From contig NC_079518.1 of the NCBI RefSeq assembly GCF_000801105.2, forward strand, positions 14,426,800 through 14,490,799: 64,000 nucleotides of DNA. Direction: 5' to 3'. Every line of letters begins with the position of its first letter. The stretch's first letter is position 1. The stretch comes from Raphanus sativus (taxonomy: Eukaryota > Streptophyta > Magnoliopsida > Brassicales > Brassicaceae). Position numbers and translations under genes: made by a program. A model generated the notes under the pieces. It was not told the origin of the DNA. It saw only the letters and a list, made by a program, of their open reading frames with translations, and ran no database searches. Shown one piece after another: positions 35,318 to 46,600 of the stretch.

Positions 35318-35505
35318 GCTATTATCATTTGCTATTGCAGCTTCTTATGAAAAAGAAAACTTTTAAAGAAGAAAAAAATAAATAAATAAAATAAATATGG
35401 GAATTAAAAAAAAAATATTAAATAAACATCACAAATACAAAAGAAAAAAATAGTAAAACAAAACTATATCGTTCGGTTTCCTAGTGTTTGGGCGAAGATA
35501 AAATA
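35318..35505. other. 3' flank of the PMD gene
   Basis: A-rich 3' untranslated and spacer sequence; nothing else recognised. Confidence 0.4.
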
Positions 35506-35557
35506 GTCCCACATCGGTGGTTGTGGGAGAGGACTGTTTTCTCTATGGCCTATAAAA
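35506..35557 (+). promoter_or_regulatory. snRNA-type promoter: USE plus TATA
   Basis: GTCCCACATCG at 35506-35516 is a perfect match to the plant snRNA upstream sequence element (RTCCCACATCG). TATAAAA follows at 35551-35557 with 34 bases between. That spacing is the one known for Pol II snRNA genes; Pol III genes such as U6 use about ten fewer. Confidence 0.65.
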
Positions 35558-35577
35558 CGGGAGTGAGTTTGATTTAA

Positions 35578-35750
35578 ATGCGTAACCCGTTTCTGTCAGA
35601 GGAAGAGAATGATTCGCCAATGATCGTTTAGTGACGACGGATCGTGCCTCCAAAATTTGACGGACATTATTTTAAAAGGCGAGTGGGCCTTGCCTTACTT
35701 TGGTTGGGCCTTCTCGTCAATTTTTGGAAGCCTCGATACAAGTCGAGGTT
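35578..35750 (+). ncRNA. Candidate snRNA-like noncoding RNA of about 170 nt
   Basis: Begins about 27 bases after the TATA box. Its 3' part has the layout of an Sm-class snRNA: a stem GGCGAG (35680s) with CTCGTC (35713-35718), an Sm-like site AATTTTTGG (35719-35727), then a terminal hairpin CCTCGA-TACAAG-TCGAGG (35731-35748). The internal run of five T would stop Pol III, which agrees with the Pol II promoter spacing. The sequence does not match U1, U2, U4, U5, U6, U11 or U12 as I recall them, and the U5 loop is absent. It may be a decayed copy, a divergent snRNA or an unnamed RNA. Exact ends are estimated. Confidence 0.45.
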
Positions 35751-36032
35751 CTACCCACATAAAATAATTCAACTCGATCTGCTCGTACCAAAATTAAATT
35801 TCGTAAACCAGCTGTGGTGAAAAAGTTATAAACTTCGGTCTTCACTTTTTGGCGATCATTTAAAGTAATTTTTCACATATCCAGTTGTAGAATACCCTGT
35901 TTGAGGACGTTATATTTAATTTTGACTAATAAGATCATCAACAAAATCTTGATAGAAAAACATAACAAAGTTGTTTCATTGTTGCTGTATCGTCCATGTT
36001 GGTTTTGAACCGCATCTCATAAGGCCCACACA
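35751..36032. other. Spacer between the snRNA-like locus and a hAT element
   Basis: Nothing recognised except the left target duplication CCCACACA at 36025-36032. Confidence 0.4.
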
Positions 36033-36735
36033 CAGGGGCGGATCCACGTTGATGAGTATGGGGTAACGTGGCCCCGTCTGATTATATAAACATTGTGTTC
36101 AATATTGTGCTGATTTGGTCAAGTATCCCAGGGGTTTAAGTGTGCCTCAGTCTATAGCTTTTGCGAAGGTTCGATACTTTTCTTTTTAACATCGAAAGAC
36201 TATTCTATTAATCAAACTTGAGGTGGTCTGGGTAACCAGACCGGAATAGAACAACTAAAGTAACAAAAAAAATGATGGAAAGTACGAGCAGTCCTAGCTA
36301 ACGAATCAGCTACTACATTTTGGTTTCTTGGGATATAGTGGCTGGTGAATTTCGTAAAACACATTTATTTAGCAGATGTTTATACCAGCTATTTTATTTT
36401 TGGTGGGTCCCATAAAAGGAAGCATTATTCTCGGTGCGTTCAATTTGTTTTGCATAGTTTTTTCCCAATATTCTTTTTTTTTTCTCGAAACAAGGTTGAA
36501 GTTTAAACTTTTATTAAAAGATAATTATATATTAGAGTCAGTTGAGAAATATTTTCTAAAACAGCCTAAAGTATTTTTTGTGAACAAAAATGTTTGGCAA
36601 AAATATAATATAATAATTTAAAATGAATATATAATTATTATTAATATATAATATTATATGAAAAATATATTTAAATTTTATAATCTATTCACAAATTGTG
36701 CCCCTGATTAAAAAATATTGTTACATCCACCACTG
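36033..36735. mobile_element. hAT element with a LINE fragment inside
   Basis: Ends CAGGGGCGGATCCA and the inverse of CAGTGGTGGATGTA, with flanks CCCACACA (36025-36032) and TCCACACA (36736-36743), an 8-bp duplication with one mismatch. About 36185-36375 is a minus-strand LINE piece that translates to NQNVVADSLARTAR, the end of a LINE-type RNase H. Confidence 0.75.
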
Positions 36736-36779
36736 TCCACACAAATCTCGAATATTTATTATTTTTATTGACACTGTAT

Positions 36780-37560
36780 AACGCTATATCATTTTAAATT
36801 ACAGAACAAATCAAATCAGTCTCTAGAACTTGATTAATAAGCTTGGACAGAACATTGTTGATATTAAGCATAGATGAGGCGATAGGGAGCATCCATTTCT
36901 AATTCCTCTAGAACTTGCGAAGAAACCCTCTAAACTGTCGTTAAATGAAACAGAAAAATAAGCAATAGATAACACAATCTCACACCATGAATAAGCCGAT
37001 CAGGCAAGTCCATAGTACACGAAACTGCCATAATAAAAGACCACTTAGCTGTGTCGAATGCTTTGGAGATATCAAACTTGATAGTATTCCTAGGCGACAC
37101 TCCGGCTCTATGAGATTCATTTATCAACTCAGATTCTAGCAGTACATTCTCTAACGGTAAGCGTCCCTTTATGAAAGCACACTGCTTTTTTTCAATAGCT
37201 CCTGGTAGAACTGCTTTCAGTCATTTAGGTAGAATCTTAGGAATGACTTTATAAAGCATATTGCAATAAGTGGTATGTCTATAATCTTTCATAGACTGTG
37301 CATTTTCAAACTTAGGATCAGTTAGAGGATAGTTGCATTGATACTTTTGGGAGGAAACCAACAAGAAGAAAGACTGAATCTCAACAAGAAAATCTCTGCT
37401 AAGGCAGACAAAGTCGCCTTACGAAACTCTTTAGTGTACCCATTCGGAACTGAAACTTAATTTATCATTAGGAAAGGAATGTAAAGCTTCTCTTATCTCA
37501 GTCTCTGTAAAAGTTGACACAAGCTCAAGAGCAGTAATAGTGGGGCAGGGAAATGTCAAT
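36780..37560 (-). pseudogene. LINE reverse transcriptase remnant
   Basis: On the minus strand the translation includes KKQCAFIKGRLPLEN, then ESELINESHRAGVSPRNTIKFDISKAFDTAKWSFI, split here only for description (FDISKAFD is the reverse-transcriptase block with the first catalytic Asp). The strand before it has VLYKVIPKILPK. Frames are broken on both sides and no endonuclease or poly(A) end was found. It is a fragment of a plant L1-type retrotransposon. Confidence 0.75.
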
Positions 37561-38034
37561 GTCTAGTGATTGATATGATCGAAGCTAAATCTACACACAA
37601 AAAAGTTTGTACTAGTTAAGGAATTCTGTGAAACGGAAATTTCCATCTGACACTCAGAAGGTGGTGACCCTTCCGAATAGTTCCCTCACAGAAGCAAAAC
37701 ATAAATGGAACAGATGAATACACAAAAGTAAACGACGAATATATATTTTATTTTGGTATACCAGTTGAATATATATATATATGGAAAATAAGAGATTTTG
37801 TTAATGAGGTTGAAGGTAATACTTGAATACAATAAGTTGCACAAACACAACATATATCATACACTAGTGAGATCCTTGCTATTTCTTGTACCGACTGATT
37901 TAAAATATATGGACAATTATCAATTTAAAAATTAAGGTAACAAAATGTATGTTTTATTTTATATTATATTCTGAGGCTTGTGAGCCATAGAAAAGACATG
38001 CGTTAATTTCATTCTGTCTATGTCTTTTTAAGAA
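37561..38034. other. 3' flank of S1-family gene 1
   Basis: AT-rich. About 37840-38034 resembles the 3' flank of gene 3 (59383-59573): shared TTTCTTGTACCGA, GAGCCATAGA and a closing TTTTTATTCCA. The duplicated unit therefore extends beyond the coding region. Confidence 0.5.
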
Positions 38035-38451
38035 CTAATTTTTATTCCAGTTATAACAACCTTCAGTCCGAATAACAGACCCCCCGTTGAAAATGGTAGT
38101 CTTACAAGGTCCAGATGGTCTTATCTTCCAGAAATAATGAATCCAAAAACTCTCATTATCTCGGGGCTCTTCGTATATGTCAAACCAACGCTTTCCGTTT
38201 GGCAAATCAAAGGATTGAAAGGAACAGTAAAATAATGACCTTCCAAATAGATTACGCTGAAACTGAAATGACCACGATCTACCTGGTTGCAAACTCTGGT
38301 CACCAAGATCAATGTCCTTTGATTTACAATGAAAATGCAGTACACTATGAAGATCGTTGAAGATTTCTACCTTTACTTCGGCATGTGATAGACCTGTAGT
38401 TACAAAGATAATCAATATGAAAAATGATAGGCATCGTTTTGGAATATCCAT
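38035..38451 (-). CDS. Self-incompatibility protein S1 family (SPH), gene 1
   Basis: Intronless, 138 aa, secreted. A signal peptide (about residues 1-24, ending LSHA) is followed by the S1 fold: VEIFNDL, HFHCKSKDIDLG, QSLQPGRSWSFQF, FGRSLFYCSF, then WFDIY, and a WKIRPSGPC block. The family is named for the poppy stigma S determinant. In crucifers most members are small secreted proteins of unknown role, often in reproductive tissue. Compared with gene 3, the last Cys context is altered (GCYNWNKN in place of FDICFPWNKN) and one middle Cys pair is lost, so this copy may be diverging or decaying. A TATATATA box is about 65 bp upstream of the ATG. It is closest to gene 3 at 59.6 kb. Confidence 0.85.
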   Translation of the reverse strand: MDIPKRCLSFFILIIFVTTGLSHAEVKVEIFNDLHSVLHFHCKSKDIDLGDQSLQPGRSWSFQFQRNLFGRSLFYCSFQSFDLPNGKRWFDIYEEPRDNESFWIHYFWKIRPSGPCKTTIFNGGSVIRTEGCYNWNKN

Positions 38452-38504
38452 TTTTGTGGTATAAGAGAGTGCTTGAGATATAACGTGATATTGTTTGTAG
38501 TTAT

Positions 38505-38525
38505 TGAATGAGTTATATATACAGA
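38505..38525 (-). promoter_or_regulatory. TATA region of S1 gene 1
   Basis: GAATGAGTTATATATAC, read here on the plus strand, is nearly identical to the sequence at the same position upstream of S1 gene 3 (60118-60137). Confidence 0.5.
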
Positions 38526-38851
38526 AATACTAATGTATTGTAACGCAGAGTCAACGATCATTTATAATCAGTTCAGTAAGTGTTATACAAATATTAACTG
38601 TTCTTTTAATTAAGGTTTATGGTCAAACCTTTTAGTCTAGGAACGTTAATTAAGAAACATTAAAAAAGTAACATTTTAGATTGATTCATTATGAAATCAT
38701 TCAGTTATAATTTCGGCAAACTGTGTCTTTCTAGCACTAGTCAAGTCCTATTTGATTTTCTATAAAAGACTCAGACCTGTGTCCATTAGGTAGTTCTTGG
38801 TGTTATGTATATAAGATGAACGTTAGAGCTAACTAATAATTTTTTTTTCAG

Positions 38852-41520
38852 GTTTCTTCTACTGTGCCTGAAGGTAAAGGTGTATCTTCATCTGCTGCTG
38901 TGGAGGTGGCGAGTATGTCCGCAATAGCTGCTGCGCAAGGTAATTTTCTTTTACATATCGTCAAAAATGAGAGTCATAATCACGAACGTTGGTGAAAAAA
39001 AATCAGTCAGTCATTTGAGATAGCTAAGTATATAGAAACAAGGAAATTTTTTGATTCTAGGCATTTTTAGTTTTGTCTACTTCAATGACTGTTGGATTAA
39101 ATGTGCAGGACTGAGTATCAGCCCCCGAGATCTTGCTATACTCTGCCAAAAGGTTATAGTAAGGTCATTTCCTGAATTTGTGCAATGTTAATTTGTTTTT
39201 TCTTATTCTCTTCTGTTGCCTGCTAGGTGGAGAATCACATTGTTGGAGCTCCATGTGGTGTTATTGGATCAGATGACTTCGTCCTGTGGGGAAGCCAACA
39301 AACTTTTGGCCATGGTCTGCCAAGTAGGTCTTAGTAACTCCCAAGCTAGATGTAAAACATCATCATTTTCCTGAGATAACAAGATTCTATCCATTCCTTT
39401 TGTGAATTACTTGTGACCGAAGCTTGTGACCGAAGCTTCAGTAGATTACTTGTGCAATTTATGGCCTCACAGGTAACGAACACTCCATCCTTGTTCTCTC
39501 ATTCAGCTTGAATAAAATTTAGAACCATTTCGTAATCCCCAAACTAGCGTATTATCAGTTAATGCACATATATAGCTCTGATTATGTTGTTGCAATTACG
39601 AAGCTCGTTATGCAGATAAGCTTCCATATTTCATGCTGGGGGTAAGACATTCACTGATGAATACTTGGATCACGACGATCCGGTCACAGTGATCGACTTC
39701 AAACTACCGACCTTGTCTACTTTGAATGTGAAAATAAATGAAGACCGAGAGTTATATTGATACTCTTTTTTGGCATTATCCTTTGTCACTACAAGAAAGA
39801 GGCTTCCATAGCGACAGTCAGATTTGTCGGGATGTCCTCGGAAGACCCCATTTCCGATATTGTTCCGACAAACCACAAGACGTCGGAGTTTGGGTCTCGG
39901 AAATACTGATATGTCGATATGTTATCGGAATTTACCGAGAAACACACATTCTCGGGAAACTTGTCGGTAAAGGTTGTCGGTAATACCGAGGCTTTTCCGA
40001 GAAATTTATAATTTTAATTAAAAAAAATAAATTGAAAATAATGAAAATGCAAATAAAGATAATAATATTAAAATTATCAAATATTCACTACATTAAAAAA
40101 TAAATAAACAAATAAAAATTTAAAACAAAAATCTGAAGCTCCGGCGGTGGAAAGAGGCGGCGGTGGCACAAACTGGTTTTAGTGAAAGCGCAGAAACTGT
40201 TGGCCCAAATGGTGGTTTTGGTAACTTCTCCAAAAAGAATCTGAAAAAATAAAACAGATCTACATCAAGAACAAGAAAATGAGAAGATCGGAAAGAAGAT
40301 GAACAAAAGAAAATATGGAGTGACAAGGAGGCAAATAAAACAAAAGAAAAAAAAAGAAATGGACTTATCTTTGCTTCTAAGAAGAACGTTTAGGACCCCC
40401 TGGGCTTTCTTGTGACTTTTCTTCTTGCTGCTCTTAGGATCTTGAAAACGGAGAATGAAATCCCAGAAGTTGAGAAAAGGATAGATCTAAACAAGGAGTT
40501 GTGCGTAATGAAATAACGAAAAAGAAATAAGATAGAAATTAAGAGAATATAACCAAATTATGACTGGTTTAAAGAAACTAAGAAAGAAGATTACAGCATG
40601 AAGAAGAGAAAGAGTAGAAAGTAGAATTAAAAGAAGTTGAAGAAAGAAAATGGATTGAAGAAGGGGAGAGGAGTATAAAACATTTGTTTTCGATAAAATT
40701 ATAAAAATTATTTTAAAATTAGTAAAAGTTATTTTAAAATTAGTAGAAATGTTAAAAATATATTGATATTATGTATGTGACCACTGTAGAAAGGCCCCAC
40801 ACATTTACCGTGGGACTTCCGACGAATTCTTAAATAGTTTTCCGATTATTTACCGAGAACAATTTTATTTTGCCGGTATATAAACTTCCCGAGAAATTTA
40901 TGACAACTCGTTCCAAGAAACTACCGACAAAACCTTTATGTCGGAAATTTCCGATGAGATTCTAACAAAATTTTGTAATTCTCGGAAAATTCTCAGTAAT
41001 CTATCAGTTTTTTTCTGGCAAAAAAGTTTCTCGGTAAATTTTCTCGGAGGATACGTATATTTCTTGTAGTGTGTTTGTTGTTCAGTGTCACTACAGCTAC
41101 AGCGCGTGCGGACTAGGATCAGACGGAACAAACAGGCTGGTCCAGTTAGTAAGGGATGCAGCATAACAAGTCTAAAATCGACGATGGAACTTTGTATGGA
41201 GCCATAATCACAGGTGGTGGCTCCGGTGGAACAGTCTGCGTCATTGGCCGTAACTCATTGCGCAGCAGCCAACAAATTCTCGAGGTATTACATTTCATTG
41301 ATGTGGTGTGGTCAACATATATGTATTTTATTTTTTGTCCATTACATATTATTAATGATGTAATGGTGGTGATTTGGATGTTTTCAGATTCATCAGAGAT
41401 ACAAAGCAGCCACTTGGGTATTTGCCACTCATATTCAAAAGTTCGTCACCTGGAGCTGGCAGGTTTGGTTACCTCGGATCCGAATTCCGACGTCGTATCT
41501 CTCCCTCTGATTCACCCATT
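38852..41520 (+). pseudogene. ARA1: Truncated, frameshifted L-arabinokinase (ARA1) fragment
   Basis: Seven exon-like blocks from the C-terminal galactokinase-like half of L-arabinokinase, introns kept: 38852-38939 (SSTVPEGKGVSSSAAVEVAS, the GHMP ATP-binding loop), 39109-39152, 39227-39323, to 39472, about 39598-39740, 41086-41284 and 41398-41520. ARA1 phosphorylates L-arabinose for reuse in cell-wall sugars. The copy is dead: a 1-base insertion breaks the GVMDQMTSS block, 2 bases are missing before MQHNKS, 1 base is inserted in the AATGYL block, about 80 residues are missing between the third and fourth blocks, and one acceptor seems lost. The N-terminal glycosyltransferase half is absent. 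A CACTA element sits in the intron before the sixth block. Retained introns mean a DNA-level duplicate, not a retrocopy. Confidence 0.88.
39787..41071. mobile_element. Non-autonomous CACTA (En/Spm) element
   Basis: Perfect 12-bp ends CACTACAAGAAA / TTTCTTGTAGTG and a 3-bp duplication TGT (39784-39786, 41072-41074). The subterminal zones are full of TCGG/CCGA words, as expected for transposase-binding repeats of this superfamily. 1285 bp, no transposase. Confidence 0.92.
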
Positions 41521-42440
41521 GAGACTGTCTACTTTTGTTATAAGACTTATTGTTTTTATTTATCCTTCGTACAATATATACTTGAGTTTCATCTCAAAAT
41601 TAAAGTAGATTGTTCTTCTCCATTTTCAAGATGATGATGATGATGATGAAAAAGCTTGTGTAGACTACTACCACAACGTTATTTTAAAACAAAATTATAT
41701 TAGGCAAAAGAAAAGTACTTACTGTCTTTATGTTAAATTAAAACGTGTTCACATTCAAACGTGTTAATTTCAATTTTTTTTGTGTGAAAACATTTTAAAA
41801 ATAGTAAAACGAAAAAAAAAAGGAAGTAAAAATGGAAGTAGTAAGTAGTAGTAGTAAAAACAAGTTTGAGGAGAGGGGTGGGGCTTAGGTCAGACAATGG
41901 GTGAGGTTCGCGGATACAAGTAGGCATCATCATTCATGATAAATATTCATGATAAATCACTGCACAAGCACAGCGCCCGAGGATCTTTTTATATCATTCA
42001 CTGCCTTTAATTGCTTTAGGGCATCATTATCGGGTGTCAAAAAAAAAAAAAAGGGCATCATTATCGGTAACAAAATCTAAAGTCCTTATATTTTTTTTTC
42101 TTTTTGGTTTTTGTTCGAATTTAAAAAAAAAAAAAAAAATTAAAAACGAACCAATCGCTGGCCGCCACGTTTCAGTGGGGCCCGCGAACAGTTAATAAAC
42201 TCAACAAGGACGTCGCTTAGTTAACGACTTTCCTCTCCTTTTTTGCATTGGTCCTATCGCTATGTGGTCCCCCTCCCCTTGACAACCCCCTAAGAAACCT
42301 CCGATAATCTTGCTCTTACATACTGTACTGTTTTTTAATCTTTGCCTTTTTAAAATGATGCCAGTAGCGTTTTATCATATTATAGGCCATGAGATGCATA
42401 GATGTAAAAAAAAAAAATTGTTTAAGCTTCACATCTGACT
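41521..42440. other. Intergenic DNA after the ARA1 fragment
   Basis: No gene. A 16-bp word AGGGCATCATTATCGG occurs twice, 33 bp apart (about 42018 and 42052), and there are A/T homopolymer runs. Confidence 0.4.
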
Positions 42441-43112
42441 AATTATATTAATCTACGCGTTCATCAATGAAGTGAGAAGGGAAAGAAATCGTGATTACGT
42501 TTGTGAGCAGAGATCCGAGCAATATGAAAGAGAAGGCACTTGTGCTGATAAACGAGCCGACATGCACGTGCTCACTTCCATTCTTACGCGTTTCTCATCG
42601 GATCCTACGAGCTTCTCTCAATCCAACCGTAGTTCCTTCTTCCACGTGTCTTTTCTGCATTCAACCTTGTTCATCATCATATCGGATGCAAACGCAAGAG
42701 GAGTTGAATTAAATATCAAATGCTACAGTCAGTAGTAAATACTAGCTGCTTGCTGCACGTAACTTTTTTTATTAATTTGTTATTTGTTTTTAGTCGTGAA
42801 TAAAAAATTATTTAAAATTGGAACTAATGATACGTATTAATATGAAGCTTCTTTCTTAACCATAGAAATATATTTATAAAGTTTAACGTAGACAAATGTG
42901 GTTAAAAAATGTTTTACCAAAAAAAAAATGTTATTATTAAATGGTGAGAAATGAAAGGAAGTATTGGATACAGTCTAGTCTACACGTTCCTCTGCTTCAC
43001 TCTTAGCTAACACTTGTGTGTGCCCTTTCTCTTTCTTTGTCTTCTTCCTCAAATTTGCTTCGTTCACTTTCAGATTCTCTCACCAGACACGAACTCCAGA
43101 TTCATCCCGACA
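42441..43112 (+). promoter_or_regulatory. Upstream region of the hydroxyproline-rich protein gene
   Basis: Two CACGTG palindromes (42565-42570 and 42643-42648), G-box cores bound by bZIP/bHLH factors, lie 470-550 bp upstream of the ATG. Overlapping open frames at 42472-42735 have no recognisable domain. The regulatory role is inferred. Confidence 0.35.
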
Positions 43113-43625
43113 ATGAAAACATTCCATCTCCTCCTTTTTCTTTCTCACTTTCTCTTCTTGATGACGACGCACGCCACGCTTACCTCAGCAAAATCTCAGA
43201 TCGTTGACTGTACAATGTGCACTTCTTGTGACAATCCTTGTCAGCCAAACCCCTCTCCTCCGCCTCCGACTCCATCTCCTCCGCCTCCAGCCACCACCAC
43301 CACACCCGCCTGTCCTCCGCCTCCTAGATCCAGTGGTAGTGGTGGTGGTGGTGGTGGTCCTTACTACTACTACCCACCTCCTTCTCAGTCTGGCTCTTAC
43401 CTTCCACCACCATCTTCTTCCGGCAGCGGTGGCTACTATTATCCGCCGCCTAAAAGTGGAGGGAACTACAACCCTTATACGCCGCCGCCAAACCCAATCG
43501 TTCCGTACTTTCCGTTTTACTACCACAGCCCTCCGCAGCAATCTGTTGTGTCGGCCGGATCCGATGTGAAAGTCAAACTCTCTTACGGATTCTCTTTTGT
43601 CTTAATTTTTGCTCTTTACTTATAA
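43113..43625 (+). CDS. Hydroxyproline-rich glycoprotein, probably GPI-anchored
   Basis: Intronless, 170 aa. A signal peptide (MKTFHLLLFLSHFLFLMTTHA) is followed by a Cys motif CTMCTSCDNPC, then Pro-rich modules: SPPPP-type extensin repeats, a Gly run, and Tyr/Pro segments (YYYPPP, YTPPPNP, YYHSPP). The C-terminus is hydrophobic (GFSFVLIFALYL) after a Ser/Gly/Asp site, the usual signal for a GPI anchor. The product is expected at the outer plasma membrane or wall, with Pro residues hydroxylated and arabinosylated. The start at 43113 was chosen over an in-frame ATG at 43014 because the signal peptide begins there. It resembles Arabidopsis At3g06750 and its paralogue At5g49280. The long Arg-rich and Thr/Pro-rich frames overlapping it are shadows. 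Confidence 0.88.
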   Translation: MKTFHLLLFLSHFLFLMTTHATLTSAKSQIVDCTMCTSCDNPCQPNPSPPPPTPSPPPPATTTTPACPPPPRSSGSGGGGGGPYYYYPPPSQSGSYLPPPSSSGSGGYYYPPPKSGGNYNPYTPPPNPIVPYFPFYYHSPPQQSVVSAGSDVKVKLSYGFSFVLIFALYL

Positions 43626-46600
43626 TAAGACAGATAATAGAGGTTGATTGTAACTTCAAGAAACCCTCAGATCTATGCATGAGAGATCTTTATGATTCTT
43701 CTGTTTTCTTTCTCCACTACGTTTTGCTTGTGCAAGTAGCAAATTTATCTGTACTTCTATCATTTTTAACAATTTTATGAATGTAGCCTTTTATTATCTT
43801 ATAATTCTAGTAAAAGTTATATAAATGGGGTTTGTTTGTTTGCCTTTATTTTTGGTTTTAATTTCATTACAATTTGGACTATAGTTTCATTAAAAGGAAG
43901 CAATAAAAGTCTTGTTTTGATACCAAATATATATATATATATATTTTTTTTTTTTGAGACGTTGCCTAGTTGCTACCTCATCAGAACACTACTATAATTA
44001 ATAACTACAGAAGTAGATATCTTCAACATTTCGACGTAAATCTTCTTGTTTCTTTTTTTTTAAGTATAGTTTATATAAGTTTCGTTCAAATTTTCATTTT
44101 TCTTACATATCCACCTCGGTGAAAAATGGAGGGAACTGTTATCCACCACAGAAGAAATGATTCTTGTACGGGTTAGGTATATATGCCCACCATCTAGACT
44201 ACATCGAAGCATTAGACATCAATTTGATTAAACAAATAAGCTTTCCAAGGTCCATTTCGAAGTATTGTATCATTCATACGTATGACCTATAAACCCATGC
44301 AATGAATAAGACTAAATTTAAAGTAATAGATCTAATTCAATATACCAAGAATAAATAAATAAACCAAACTCAAATTCTTACACCTGAAATTACAAATGTA
44401 AATAAAACAATACCTTTTATGTATTTTTATGCATATAAATTACTAAATAACTACAAACATATTAATAAATAAACATAAAATATCAAGCAATTGTTACATT
44501 TTACTTCTTTAAGCAAAAAAAACAATAATATTTCTAAAATTGATATTAAGCAAAGTCGTCCTTTGTTAATTGTTAGTTCCTCGGCTCAACAAAGAAAGTT
44601 ATTTCGAAGAAAAAAATCGCGTGAAAATGGAAGAGGCGCTTGATTTGGATTGATACCAATAAAAGCCCACAAATCGTAAGCTGTTTCATAGCTGACCCAT
44701 TTTTTATTTCACACACTATTTAAGTGCGTAGAGATGGTGTCATATCGAGTAAGCCCATCCCTCCTTTAAGGCTTGTGAAGCATGAGCTTCAGGCCACATA
44801 TTATATACGCAAATTTGTAGAATAGTACAAAAGTTGTATGTAGTGTTACTGGTTAACCAGAGCAAGTTTCGTCTCTATGATTCCTTTTTTTGCTCAATTT
44901 CAGCTTATATTATCCAAGAGAGTACATGATTTTCAACCACACTTACATACAAAGTGAACTAGTATCACTCATGAACACATAGATGGATCTTACTACCCCG
45001 ATTTTCTACTTTGATGTAATTCTACCCAGTAAGACAAACCTTTCCTATGACTCAGAAAATGCTGACTCTTAAACCACCTAAATTTGACCACAGAAATTGA
45101 ATAACACTAACAACCGAAATTAACTAGTTCAGATCAGAAGTAAACATTAGAAAAAAACAAGCATTAGACGCCAAATGATGATAGTTCAGCTTTCGGACTA
45201 ATGCTTCTTCACCGAGCGATGCAATCCCAACTTAACCCAGCATCATCGAGCTCCCATGCCTCACTTCTTAGCTGAAGCGACTGAACTCATCCATACAGAA
45301 AGAAAGAGAGCCTTGACAACCAGCAACGCAACCGGTTCACCAGTCATGGCATCCAATAGTGTGAGTCTGTACCTCCGACGAGACAGAGGAGCCACCGCCA
45401 GCACTGGGAAGTAAGACACCACCACATACTAACTGTGCTCCTCTCACTGGTTGACAACTCCAGCGATTGAAGCCTTCGCGGCGTGCTTTCCCCGAGAACC
45501 GAGGAAATTTTGTAAATGTATTTTAATTAGTGGCCACATTATTTTAAAAGGTTTTTAAGCCTCTTAAATATTTGGGACGACGGAAGATAAAAGGGAACAG
45601 CTGAAATTAATTTTATGAAATTCTTAAAACATCTACATTTAGGATAGCCTAAAACACTTATAAAAAAATTCTAAGAATCAAAATGTCTAAAACAAAATTT
45701 ACTAAAGTTTAAAAATAATATTTATATCTCTTCGATCAACTAACTTAAGTTAAGGTTTAGATTGAAAAAGCGAGTTTAGAGTTTGGCAATTAAGATTTAT
45801 AATTTAAGATTTAGAAAATAAAATCAGAATAAAAATATAAAAATTCAAAAAATCAGAAATAAAAATTTCCGAATATATTTTTCTGAAAATAAAAAATGAT
45901 TTTATATGTACATATATATAAAGGTAGGGTATATAAATGTTTTTAACATTTTATTTATTTTTCATTATGTATTCTTTTAGTCCTAAAAATATTTTTAACA
46001 TTAAATAATTTACGTTAGTAATCACTTTTTGCTTTAGTCATCATCTACTAGTCAGTCAAAAATTACTCCTATCTCTATTCTTTAAAGATTAATTTTATAA
46101 TGTTTCACACAAATTTAAAATATACACATTAAGAAAATACTTAAATTAATATTATAAATGCATTATTTTTTACGATCATCAATTTTAATAACTTTTAGCG
46201 GATAATAATTCAATAAACTCAATTAATTTTCTTAAGGTTTACAATTTCTGTATAGGAAACATAAAAAGTCTATTTTGTGAGATATTGTTTTCTAAAAATC
46301 TATTTTGGTGGAATGGAAAAAGTATTAATTAGCATAGTAAAATAATATTTACCATATAAAAGTTGAGCATTGAAGACAGTGAGAATGTTCATATAGGATT
46401 TAAAATAACTTACATTAATAGAATTTTATAAAAAATAAGGTAAACTAACAAAAAAATTAAAATTTAACTTCATATGGATACTACTTTTTTTTAAAAAAAA
46501 CCAGCATAAAGAATAAAAGTTGAGAGTGTTTTCAAGATGTCAAAACTTTCAAAATTTATTCTTTAAAAATAAAATAGAATTTCGTAAAAATAGGTATAAC

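Noticed and set aside
35578..35750. Telomerase RNA or U3/U6 gene
   Set aside because: No telomere template (CTAAACCCT) was seen, the USE-TATA spacing is of Pol II type, and an internal T run would stop Pol III.
42472..42735. Overlapping 87- and 73-codon frames upstream of the hydroxyproline-rich gene
   Set aside because: No domain in either frame; better explained as promoter DNA with G-boxes.
43185..43569. Arg-rich antisense and Leu/Thr-rich +1 frames
   Set aside because: Shadows of the Pro/Tyr-rich coding sequence.
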